From: Clostridium_AD sp036569345
GTDB taxonomy: Bacteria > Bacillota > Clostridia > Clostridiales > Clostridiaceae
NCBI RefSeq assembly: GCF_036569345.1
Contig: NZ_DATCQT010000018.1
Location: 1-64,000 of the forward strand
DNA: 64,000 bases
Direction of reading: 5' to 3'
The notes below the pieces were generated by a model that was given only the letters and a program-made list of their open reading frames with translations, made no database searches and was not told where the DNA came from. The stretch's first letter is position 1. Each line of letters opens with the position of its first letter. Positions 1-6,600 of the stretch are shown piece after piece. Position numbers and translations under genes: made by a program.

Positions 1-54
1 TATATAATATTTTACAGCATCTTCTTTAAATTGTTTATCGTGTTGTTTTCTCAT
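1..54 (-). CDS. Start of an IS3-type transposase OrfA (cut by window edge)
   Basis: The reverse strand reads an ATG followed by MRKQHDKQFKEDAVKYYI and runs off the window edge. A GGAGGGAC ribosome binding site lies about 7 bases upstream of the ATG. The string 'KQFKEDAVKYY' resembles the first helix of the helix-turn-helix in IS3/IS150 family OrfA proteins, which bind the element's terminal repeats. Only 18 residues are visible, so family and intactness are inferred. No terminal inverted repeat was recognised in the 190 bases to the right. Confidence 0.55.
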   Translation of the reverse strand, partial: MRKQHDKQFKEDAVKYYI

Positions 55-246
55 GATTAAGTCCCTCCATCTATTATTTTCATTGTAATACTTATTAGGA
101 ACTTTCTCAATTTCTATTGTACTATTTTTATTCTATCACCAAGTTTATCTGATTTCTTTAGTAATTCTAATCTTGTTTATGACGAACTTTAAGAATAATC
201 CTTATATATTAATAGAGTATATTAATATATAAAATTTACAAACTCA

Positions 247-738
247 TTATAAATTTTTCGATTTAATTTCAATTATGTGTTCCATAGTATTAGGTAACTT
301 CATAATCTTTTCTTTCAAAAAAAGAGGATAAATGAATAAATTCTTAATGTCTTCTAAAGGCTTCCAAGTAAACATAAGCGTGTGCTTTCCACCTTCGTCC
401 ATGACAAATTCACTACCATTTCCAAGAACATTCTCATCTTTCAACTCTAGCAGATAATATAATCCTAATTCATGAAACTTCTCACCACTTTGTTCCTCAG
501 TAAAGAAATTCTCAACTATCCAAAGCAATCTCTTTACATTAACATCTATTTCTACCTCTTCTCCAATTTCTCTCATTATTGCATCTTCACTTGTTTCATT
601 CATTGCTACTCTACCACCAGGAATATAATAATATGGAGAATTTTCATCTTTCATTACAAGTAATTTATTATCATGAATTAAAATCCCTGCAACTCTATAA
701 TTAAAGCGACCAATCTCTGTATTAAATGTAATATCCAT
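247..738 (-). CDS. Nudix hydrolase
   Basis: Nudix proteins hydrolyse nucleoside diphosphates linked to another group, using a metal-binding Nudix box. The box is clear here: a Gly, five residues, Glu, seven residues, then REIGEEVEI, matching GX5EX7REUXEEXGU except that Glu replaces the last Gly. The core starts 'RFNYRVAGILIHDNKLLVMK', the usual first strands of the fold. The ATG at 738 is preferred to the TTG/ATG 8 codons earlier because GGAGGTG sits 5 bases before it. That gives 163 residues, a normal length for a single-domain member. It stands alone between gaps; the substrate cannot be told from sequence. Confidence 0.85.
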   Translation of the reverse strand: MDITFNTEIGRFNYRVAGILIHDNKLLVMKDENSPYYYIPGGRVAMNETSEDAIMREIGEEVEIDVNVKRLLWIVENFFTEEQSGEKFHELGLYYLLELKDENVLGNGSEFVMDEGGKHTLMFTWKPLEDIKNLFIYPLFLKEKIMKLPNTMEHIIEIKSKNL

Positions 739-950
739 TAATACACCTCCAATCAAACTCATATAGGTAATCTCTACCTCACCCTTTAGGAAACATGCGA
801 ACTATTGATGCTCTACTAATCATTTTATATATATTCTTTTGAATTTTTAAATTGTATATTAGTTATACTCTCCTTTTTTATAAGCTCCTCAAATTGGTTT
901 AAATCTAGACCAGGCTATATTTAATAATAATGTTGAAAATACAATGATTT

Positions 951-978
951 TTAAGAGAAGCCAAATAGCTTCTCTTAA
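951..978 (-). terminator. Hairpin after the lipoprotein gene
   Basis: An 11-bp perfect stem (TTAAGAGAAGC and its complement) with a 6-base loop begins 16 bases past the stop of the upstream minus-strand lipoprotein gene. The base of the stem is A/T-rich rather than followed by a clean U tract, so termination efficiency is uncertain. Confidence 0.5.
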
Positions 979-994
979 TTCAATTATCCCCAAA

Positions 995-1471
995 TTATTT
1001 TCTCATCATAAGTACTTCCTTATAATTTATCTCCTTATATATTCTCTCCAATTCATTAATAAGTTTTGGGTCCTTATAGTCGTATATAGATATAGCAGTG
1101 TTTGTACCCCTTCCATAGAAACAAAGCTGATTTTTAGATACTTGAATTGAATATATATATTTACCCTTGTCATCTCTTAAACGAATCGAGTAATCACCAT
1201 CGTTTGCTTCTTGAGTACTTTCTGTACAACTTAGGGTCTTAATATACTTCACTATATTTCCCATGTCTTGTTTTTTTGTGACTGTTTTTATCCTACCTAA
1301 TTCTTTATTTTCACTTCTTATGGTGTAATTTGTAAATTCAATACTTTTAGCTGAAGCTATTGGAATATTCTCAAATGGTATTACCATTTGTTTAATCTCT
1401 TGTTTTGCACATGCAGTGAGTAATAAAATTAACCAAGCACTAATTACAAGAAGCGTATACCTCTTTTCCAA
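995..1471 (-). CDS. Small predicted lipoprotein, function unknown
   Basis: The first 21 residues form a lipoprotein signal: a charged start (MEKRY), a hydrophobic core and the lipobox LTAC, so Cys21 should be lipidated and the rest anchored outside the membrane. The mature part (about 138 residues) is hydrophilic and contains 'YSIRLRDDKGKYIYSIQVSKNQ', a beta-rich pattern; no family was recognised. The start is a TTG with GGGGAGG 5 bases upstream, a strong site. It has its own hairpin downstream and is probably a single transcription unit. A second, shorter lipoprotein lies 700 bases upstream with the same LTAC box, but the mature sequences are not obviously alike. Confidence 0.75.
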   Translation of the reverse strand: MEKRYTLLVISAWLILLLTACAKQEIKQMVIPFENIPIASAKSIEFTNYTIRSENKELGRIKTVTKKQDMGNIVKYIKTLSCTESTQEANDGDYSIRLRDDKGKYIYSIQVSKNQLCFYGRGTNTAISIYDYKDPKLINELERIYKEINYKEVLMMRK

Positions 1472-1684
1472 AATAACCTCCCCTCAATTTTGTATTTTTG
1501 AGTAACCTTATTCAATTATAGAGTATATTAATATAATTATTCAAATATTTAACATAATTATATATAAATTGCTTCCCCTATATTAAAATCCTTTAACTTT
1601 GTGTTACTAAAAGATGCATGTGTCTGAACTAACAAATGCTTGGTTTTCACAGTATCCTTCTCTGTCTTGAAGAACTCTAACCAT

Positions 1685-1795
1685 TTAAAACAGTACATGT
1701 TTATCAATACCTAATTTAAAATAATAAAATAAACACCCCTGGAGTGTTTGTGAGGGCTTGCCTGAGCTTGCTAAAATCCATAGAATTATATGCAA
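1685..1795 (-). CDS. Possible 36-residue peptide
   Basis: A TTG at 1795 follows a very good AGGAGGTG ribosome binding site. The reading frame runs 36 codons: a short hydrophobic stretch (MHIILWILASSG), one Cys, and a Lys/His-containing tail. A terminator-like hairpin lies inside the frame, which argues against a translated gene unless the ORF reads through it. The good binding site is the only positive evidence. It may be the remnant of a longer gene. Confidence 0.25.
   Translation of the reverse strand: MHIILWILASSGKPSQTLQGCLFYYFKLGIDKHVLF
1731..1749 (-). terminator. Rho-independent terminator
   Basis: AAACAC and GTGTTT form a stem around a C/G-rich loop. On the minus strand it is followed by ATTTTATTATTTT. 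It probably ends the transcript that carries the two small genes between 1959 and 2409. Confidence 0.5.
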
Positions 1796-1958
1796 TTTAA
1801 CACCTCCTAGGTACAAAGTAAAAAAAGAACTTCTCAGCATACCTACTGGAGTAAATTAAAATCCTATAATTAAACAGTGCATATTACATCAATAGTACTT
1901 CTTCGGAAATCATAGCCTTTATTTGTAATTAATAATATAATTTTCTTATCACATGCAA

Positions 1959-2135
1959 TTACTCTGGTATTACACCAATTTTTTTTAATGCTACTAATAG
2001 TGCCACTATTATTATTGATATTACTAAAAATAATAATCCTAATTTCAGATTAAAAGCTTGTCTTTCATCTGCTGTCTTCATGTAATTAATTGAACAGACA
2101 ATAATGAAACACATAACAATAATTAAACCAAACAT
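1959..2135 (-). CDS. Small two-helix membrane protein, unknown
   Basis: About 58 residues with two hydrophobic helices (MFGLIIVMCFIIVCSINYM and LLFLVISIIIVALLVAL) joined by a short polar loop with KTADERQ. Nothing identifies a family. The ATG at 2135 is chosen because GAGGG lies 9 bases upstream; an in-frame TTG nine codons earlier (2162) has no clear binding site. It follows the 2173-2409 lipoprotein gene by a short gap, so the two are probably co-transcribed and may act together at the membrane. That is inference from position only. Confidence 0.55.
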   Translation of the reverse strand: MFGLIIVMCFIIVCSINYMKTADERQAFNLKLGLLFLVISIIIVALLVALKKIGVIPE

Positions 2136-2172
2136 TAGAATGTACCCTCTAAATTTTAACAACTCAGGATAT

Positions 2173-2409
2173 TTATATAAAATAAACTGTTCCGTACGTA
2201 TCTTTTTCTAAATCGGGAAATTGTATTTTGGTGAAAGTAACTTGTTTTTCACTTACTTTAGTTGCCTCACCAATAATTCCAATACTTAACGCCCCAATAT
2301 CATACTGATTTGTTTTTACTGATTGTGGTTTACTACAAGCTGTAAGTATAATAAGCATTGTGAGTATACTTATTATACTTAACAAAAAATAACCTGGAAT
2401 TCTTTTCAT
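2173..2409 (-). CDS. Short predicted lipoprotein, unknown
   Basis: A lipoprotein signal is clear: charged start (MKRIP), hydrophobic core and lipobox LTAC followed by SKPQ. The mature chain is only about 53 residues and ends '...DTYGTVYFI', which is short even for small lipoproteins, so this could be a truncated copy of a longer gene. A GGGGG motif precedes both an in-frame TTG (2415, spacing 5) and this ATG (spacing 11); either could initiate. The small two-helix membrane gene follows immediately. No function is recognised. Confidence 0.55.
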   Translation of the reverse strand: MKRIPGYFLLSIISILTMLIILTACSKPQSVKTNQYDIGALSIGIIGEATKVSEKQVTFTKIQFPDLEKDTYGTVYFI

Positions 2410-2807
2410 ACTCAAAACTACCCCCTAAATTATTTCCATTTTTCGTTTAAATAAGGTGTAAACCAAATTATTCCTTCTATTGCATACTTTTGAATTGTTT
2501 TAAACCCTACTTATTCAACTTCTTTTTGTAATCCGATATCGCTGATATGACCTAACCCTATCAAGTTTTACACATCTTTTGACTTCCAATTATAGGCAAA
2601 CTCAGTATATGGATAATGTAATACTGATTAATTCTTTGTTTTTTAAATATTTCTCTTATATATAGCTCTATTACACTTATACTTAATCCTTAACTATCGT
2701 TTGCATTAAATCTATAAACAACATTTTCAAAATGGTACCTGTATAATCACTGACAATTCTTTATTTGCAAATGAAGAATTGTCAGTTAATATATCATAAG
2801 CTATATA
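2410..2807. other. Intergenic stretch with one hairpin
   Basis: About 400 AT-rich bases without a plausible gene. The only structure seen is the 13-bp hairpin at 2749-2786 just past the acetyltransferase gene, listed separately. Confidence 0.6.
2749..2786 (-). terminator. Hairpin after the GNAT gene
   Basis: ACTGACAATTCTT and its exact complement form a 13-bp stem with a 12-base loop, 22 bases past the stop of the minus-strand acetyltransferase. No good U run follows on either strand, so it may be a weak terminator or a transcript-stabilising hairpin. Confidence 0.45.
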
Positions 2808-3392
2808 TCATAGGTAATATCTCATAATAGGTTTAGAATTTGATCTCCTTTCTGCAACAACAAATCCTACTTTTTCAAAGGTAGTTGGCATTCCTTTCCA
2901 CATAAATGCATCTGGAACCTTGCTACTATATGGTACAACTGGGTATGCTTCTATTATTGTAGCACCATTTGTTTTACAATAATTAATAGCTCCCTTGATT
3001 AATAAAGCTGATATCCCTTTTCTTCTGTACGCCTTTGTTATAAATAAACAAGAAATTGACCATACCGGTTCGTCATCAATTCTTTTTAACACTCTAGATT
3101 TTTCTAGCCTTAAATATACCTCTCTAGGCGCTACTGCACACCAACCAATTACATCTCTACCTATATATGCTAGCACACCTATACTCTCATTTTGTTCAAC
3201 CAATCTTTTCATTGCTTCTTTGTTCATAGTTCCCTTTTGTTTTTCAAACTCTGACTTCCTTAACCTCCAAGACATGCACCAACATCCTCCGCAAGCTCCT
3301 CTTTCTCCAAACAGTGTCTCAAAATCCTTCCACCTTGTAATATCCAAAGTGTAAATATCTATATTTTTCTCCTTATTACTATATAATTTCAT
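2808..3392 (-). CDS. GNAT-family N-acetyltransferase
   Basis: The protein has a GNAT core in residues about 70-180: a strand 'IGVLAYIGRDVIGWCAVAP', then 'VWSISCLFITKAYRRKGIS', where YRRKGIS is the R/Q-x-x-G-x acetyl-CoA pyrophosphate loop, and a C-terminal 'FEKVGFVVAERR'. An unusual N-terminal stretch 'ERGACGGCWCMSWR' has three Cys in six residues. This Cys-Trp-rich segment is known from a subgroup of bacterial GNATs; whether it binds metal here is not shown. AAGGAGA lies 6-7 bases before the ATG. Substrate unknown. It is a single gene with a hairpin downstream. Confidence 0.85.
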   Translation of the reverse strand: MKLYSNKEKNIDIYTLDITRWKDFETLFGERGACGGCWCMSWRLRKSEFEKQKGTMNKEAMKRLVEQNESIGVLAYIGRDVIGWCAVAPREVYLRLEKSRVLKRIDDEPVWSISCLFITKAYRRKGISALLIKGAINYCKTNGATIIEAYPVVPYSSKVPDAFMWKGMPTTFEKVGFVVAERRSNSKPIMRYYL

Positions 3393-3867
3393 TTTATATC
3401 TCCTTTTCTAAAAAATTTATAAAAATCTATACAACCACACTTACTACAAATGTTAAATAAAAGATACTATTAATCTGCTTTAACAAACTGAAATTCTTCA
3501 TATTTCATATAATGTCCAGCACTCAAGATACCCACATTGTTCTTGTCATTTTATATGATATGCCAACTTTACATACTTCACATTATTTAAATAACCTGTC
3601 CAGTTTATCTTATTTATTTAATAATTCTTAACGTTATTTATGACGCCATTAAACATGGGTTTGACATATCCCCGTTATTTTTTAACCAAGAGAGATCTAT
3701 ACGTTCCCCTTACATAATTCAACAAACATTTATAATTTTCCTTTTACCTTGTAGCAAAAAGTATAAAACCGCTTTATATAGGCTGTATAAGTGGATCATG
3801 TTATTTGATATACTCAATGATACACTTTATAATAAAGCCAAGGTAAGTCTATTTTTATTCAAACAAA
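3393..3867. other. Intergenic stretch, no gene seen
   Basis: About 475 AT-rich bases upstream of the acetyltransferase gene. No ORF with a ribosome binding site, no RNA gene and no clear inverted repeat was found until the hairpin at 3868. Confidence 0.5.
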
Positions 3868-3900
3868 AATCACAGGTTATATATAAAATCACCTGTGATT
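3868..3900 (-). terminator. Second terminator hairpin beyond the spore-surface pseudogene
   Basis: A perfect 10-bp stem (AATCACAGGT and complement) with a 13-base loop; on the minus strand it is followed by TTTTGTTTG. It lies 30 bases past another terminator, so the decayed locus has two in series. Confidence 0.55.
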
Positions 3901-3921
3901 CTTCTTAGTAATGAAACTTAA

Positions 3922-3958
3922 TAAAAAAGGAACCGTTATCTAAAAGATCGGTTCCTTT
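3922..3958 (-). terminator. Terminator of the spore-surface-like pseudogene
   Basis: The 10-bp stem AAAGGAACCG/CGGTTCCTTT is extended by ATCT/AGAT inside the loop. On the minus strand it is followed directly by a run of T. It sits 15 bases past the pseudogene's final stop, as expected of its original terminator. Confidence 0.8.
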
Positions 3959-3972
3959 ACATTAACTTTCTA

Positions 3973-4610
3973 TTATCCTACTTTTACAACAGTTACTGTT
4001 GTGTCTATGAATCCCATAATTTGCACGCTTGTACTTATTAAAGTTAAGGATAAGTTTCTAGTAGTTACGAGAACAAGAACTGTCTTAGCTAAATTTGATT
4101 TTTGGTTTTCCACAGGCTGTGGTGTTAACACTTGAACTCTAGTTTCTGAACCATCTAATAGCGTTTGATTAAGCTTTAATTGGATTATCGCCTCGTTGGT
4201 TCCATAGGGAAGTGTGGTCCATACTGCAGATGAGCTATAAGTTACTAAATATAGCCCTGGTGCACTGAAAATTAATCTATTTCCAGTTGTATATTCCTAC
4301 CTGTTTTTGTTCCATCAACTATTGAACCTAAAAATATTGGATTATTTGAAACTATATTCTGTAGACCTGGATATGATGTTTCTATTGTATCCAGGGATCT
4401 ATAATGTCTATCGTTACAGTGCTTATCATAACCTAAACATTCATAAGAACTTGAAGTACCCATTTATTTCTACACCCATTAAATTTAGAAGATTTAGTAG
4501 TCACTGTAAAGTATGCGACATTGCTAATATTGGTTACATATAAAGCAACCTAATTACATTTCTTATAAACTAAATCGTGTAGAGTAGGTAGAGATCCCTT
4601 AATTAATGTG
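3973..4610 (-). pseudogene. Decayed spore-surface-like protein, C-terminal domain
   Basis: Reading the minus strand in three frames rebuilds a C-terminal domain. One frame gives 'VALYVTNISNVAYFTVTTKS' and, after a stop, 'STVTIDIIDPW'. A second gives 'YPGLQNIVSNNPIFLGSIVD' and 'GTKTG'. A third gives 'EYTTGNRLIFSAPGLYLVTY', then 'LPYGTNEAIIQLKLNQ', ending 'IMGFIDTTVTVVKVG' and a stop. At least two frameshifts and two in-frame stops break it. The 'FSAPGLYLVTY' beta pattern resembles the C1q/TNF-like globular tail of collagen-like exosporium proteins. That assignment comes from memory of the family and is not proven. The N-terminal part is not found. Confidence 0.65.
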
Positions 4611-4644
4611 AAGCTCTTTAATTATATCTTGTTTTGATCTTTAA

Positions 4645-4917
4645 CTATAGAGATTCGTCTGAAACATTAATTTCGCCCTTATACTCTATGAGAGCTACGT
4701 TACAACCTGTACCTATTGTAATATTGTTTCCTCTTACTATTTTCACATTGGTGTTTTGAATATATATATCATCCCCTTCTATTAGCTCTGTATTTAACTC
4801 ACCTCTAGAATTAAAAATTTTATCAATTACTTTTCTATATATAGAATTATCAATAGGGTTAAAGATGCCGGCTAAAAGTAGTTTACCCTTCAATAATTTT
4901 TTTCTGTAAGTAAACAA
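4645..4917 (-). pseudogene. Probable gene fragment, C-terminal domain of unknown family
   Basis: The frame encodes about 90 residues with 'VKIVRGNNITIGTGCNVALI', a short beta-repeat pattern resembling the C-terminal domain found in some clostridial bactofilin-like or DUF proteins; I cannot name the family with confidence. The first possible start (TTG at 4917) has no ribosome binding site, and the sequence looks like the middle of a protein. The frame ends in TAG after 'NVSDESL', where a related-looking tail continues in frame for eight codons. It is therefore probably a truncated remnant. It sits directly upstream of the spore-surface pseudogene, in a decaying region. Confidence 0.4.
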
Positions 4918-4931
4918 TTAAATTATTTTGC

Positions 4932-4974
4932 AAAAAAACACCCTAGAACAAAGTTATAGCTTTGTTCTAAGGTG
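4932..4974 (-). terminator. Rho-independent terminator of the small membrane-protein gene
   Basis: A 15-position stem with one mismatch (CACC..AGAACAAAG pairing with CTTTGTTCT..GGTG) and a 6-base loop is followed on the minus strand by seven T. It lies 40 bases past the stop of the gene at 5014-5340. Confidence 0.85.
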
Positions 4975-5013
4975 CATAAAGAACTTGAAAAGAAATTTAA
5001 TTATATATATTAT

Positions 5014-5340
5014 CTATTTACTGCTTACAAATAAAGATATTATAAACCCTAATACAAAAATAGGGAAATAAGAGAAAATTGATACTTTCAAAAATGTTAG
5101 AAAATTATTCCCAAATTGTTTTGAATATTTTATATTAAAAATTGAACAACAAATAAAAGGTAATATACTAAAAATCAAAGCACATGAAAGTCGTGATAAC
5201 CATATATTTTGTATATAAAACGATATAAAAAACATAGAAATTGCACCAATAGTTATAGAGATACATATAGAGATAATTAGTATAATAAAAAATAATATAT
5301 TCCTTTTATAAGCTTTAAAAAGTTCTTTAATTCTAATCAC
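5014..5340 (-). CDS. Small membrane protein, three predicted helices
   Basis: A 108-residue, very hydrophobic protein: a basic start (IRIKELFKAYKRN), helices at about 14-42, 50-68 and 84-106, and a short tail. No family recognised. The start is weak: GTG at 5340 overlaps the only AGG-rich motif (AAAAAGTAGGTG), so initiation may be elsewhere or inefficient. It has its own strong terminator and follows the GNAT gene at 5412 by about 70 bases, so co-transcription is possible. Its role is unknown. Confidence 0.55.
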   Translation of the reverse strand: MIRIKELFKAYKRNILFFIILIISICISITIGAISMFFISFYIQNIWLSRLSCALIFSILPFICCSIFNIKYSKQFGNNFLTFLKVSIFSYFPIFVLGFIISLFVSSK

Positions 5341-5411
5341 CTACTTTTTATATTTTACAAATGTTATATATAAAAGTTAACAAAGATATGCTATAAGTAA
5401 TTATGCAGCAT

Positions 5412-5834
5412 CTAATTTTCAACATATTTCGATTCAAATGGATATTTTGAATAAGCGGTTTTATGCTTTTTAAATCCTAATTTTTTATAAAATTCTTCGT
5501 TTCCAAATGTTGAAGTTAGGTGAATAGTCATAAGTTCTTCCTCTTTTAATAATAAATTCATTAACCCTTTCCCAACACCTATTTTCTGATATTCAGGTAA
5601 CACTGCTACATCAAACACAGCACCATAACATATACCATCAGATAACATTCTGCAAGAACCTATCAACCTTTCTCCGTCACATGCTGTAACGACCTTATAG
5701 CTTTTTTGAAATGCTGATTGGATCTTGTCAAATTCTCTATTTTCTATAAAACGTTTTAACATTCCTACCTTTTTATACAAATCAAAAAGTTCAGACCAAT
5801 TAATATATTCTAATCCGAGTTTATAAGAAATCAT
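5412..5834 (-). CDS. GNAT-family N-acetyltransferase
   Basis: A compact single-domain GNAT of 140 residues. The acetyl-CoA loop is 'VAVLPEYQKIGVGKGLMNLL' (Q-x-x-G-x-G/K), preceded by the conserved strand 'GAVFDVAV'. The C-terminal 'FGNEEFYKKLGFKKHKTAYS' matches the usual 'FY.KLGF' motif. The small size and motif order resemble YjcF/PhnO-type enzymes, whose substrates vary. AGGGG lies about 9 bases before the ATG. It appears to be a single gene, or the first gene of a pair with the small membrane protein downstream. Confidence 0.85.
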   Translation of the reverse strand: MISYKLGLEYINWSELFDLYKKVGMLKRFIENREFDKIQSAFQKSYKVVTACDGERLIGSCRMLSDGICYGAVFDVAVLPEYQKIGVGKGLMNLLLKEEELMTIHLTSTFGNEEFYKKLGFKKHKTAYSKYPFESKYVEN

Positions 5835-5952
5835 TTCTATCTACCCCTTATTTAGATTTATAGTACGCGCTTTTTATAAGTACGACATAAAATAAATATT
5901 TTGCATTGCAACATTTTACTAATTCGATATAACATACACAGTTAACAATTTT

Positions 5953-6342
5953 TTATTGTTGGTCCTCTTTAGGTAAACTCATCTCATAAAATCTTTTCTC
6001 TGCTTCTTTTATTGCTTCAACACCCGTTTTGCACAACACATTAACACCTTTAACAATAGTTACAATTACAAAAGCTTCTACTAATTCTTCCATGGTTAAC
6101 CCTGCTTCTATGGCAGCAACAGCGTGTGCCTTTGCACCAATTACCTCATCATCTAAACTATCCAATATTGTAAAAATTAATTCACTTGTCTTTTTAGGCA
6201 AATGTCCTTCCTGAACTGATTGCCGCATTCCCAAATATCCCTTTAATCCTTCTGGTGAATATTTAGAAAGTATTTCCGCAAAAGGCGGATTCCACTTTAA
6301 TTCGTCCTTATAATATTTAAGTATACTTTTAGAATCATCCAC
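5953..6342 (-). CDS. Carboxymuconolactone decarboxylase/AhpD-like protein
   Basis: The 129-residue all-helical protein carries the CMD signature 'AKAHAVAAIEAGLTMEELVE', with the conserved His and the Gly-Leu-Thr turn. Families with this fold include gamma-carboxymuconolactone decarboxylase and the AhpD alkylhydroperoxidase. The AhpD CxxC pair is absent here; the only Cys is in 'VLCKTG'. Peroxidase activity is therefore unlikely and the biochemical role is open. The start is GTG with GGGAGG about 12 bases upstream, rather far. It stands alone. Confidence 0.8.
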   Translation of the reverse strand: MDDSKSILKYYKDELKWNPPFAEILSKYSPEGLKGYLGMRQSVQEGHLPKKTSELIFTILDSLDDEVIGAKAHAVAAIEAGLTMEELVEAFVIVTIVKGVNVLCKTGVEAIKEAEKRFYEMSLPKEDQQ

Positions 6343-6503
6343 AGCTAAATTTAACCTCCCTTTTTTCTAACTAATTATATTTCAATTTGAATTAATTCTA
6401 CTTCTGTTTTACTATTCAGAACTAGAGTACTTATATTTCTACATTTATCTTATATTAATTCAATATAAACCTATCTTTTCCTTTAATATCTGTAAAAGTA
6501 GGT

Positions 6504-6532
6504 AAAAATAAAACCCTGAGATTATCCCAGAG
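6504..6532 (-). terminator. Terminator of the glycosyltransferase module
   Basis: On the minus strand CTCTGGGA-TAA-TCTCAGGG pairs over 8 positions (two G-U) and is followed by TTTTATTTTT. It lies about 70 bases after the stop of the 699-residue membrane protein. Confidence 0.7.
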
Positions 6533-6600
6533 CTTCATTAACTTTTCTTTAACTTTCTAACTACTGCTTTAATTATAAATGTCTGTAAATATAATAAAAA

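Larger units (their letters stand above)
1472..1958. other. Gene-poor stretch with one possible tiny ORF and a terminator
   Basis: This is AT-rich, with no ORF of normal length on either strand. It holds a possible 36-codon minus-strand ORF (1685-1795) and a hairpin followed by an A/T tail (1731-1749), both listed separately. Nothing else could be supported. Confidence 0.6.

Noticed and set aside
944..1150. Plus-strand ORF opposite the lipoprotein gene
   Set aside because: No ribosome binding site and the opposite frame has a clear lipoprotein; composition is that of a shadow frame.
4272..4463. A separate 63-residue gene
   Set aside because: It is one frame segment of the broken spore-surface pseudogene.
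5014..5340. Assigning the small membrane protein to an ABC transporter permease
   Set aside because: Only three helices and no permease motif; no ATPase gene nearby.
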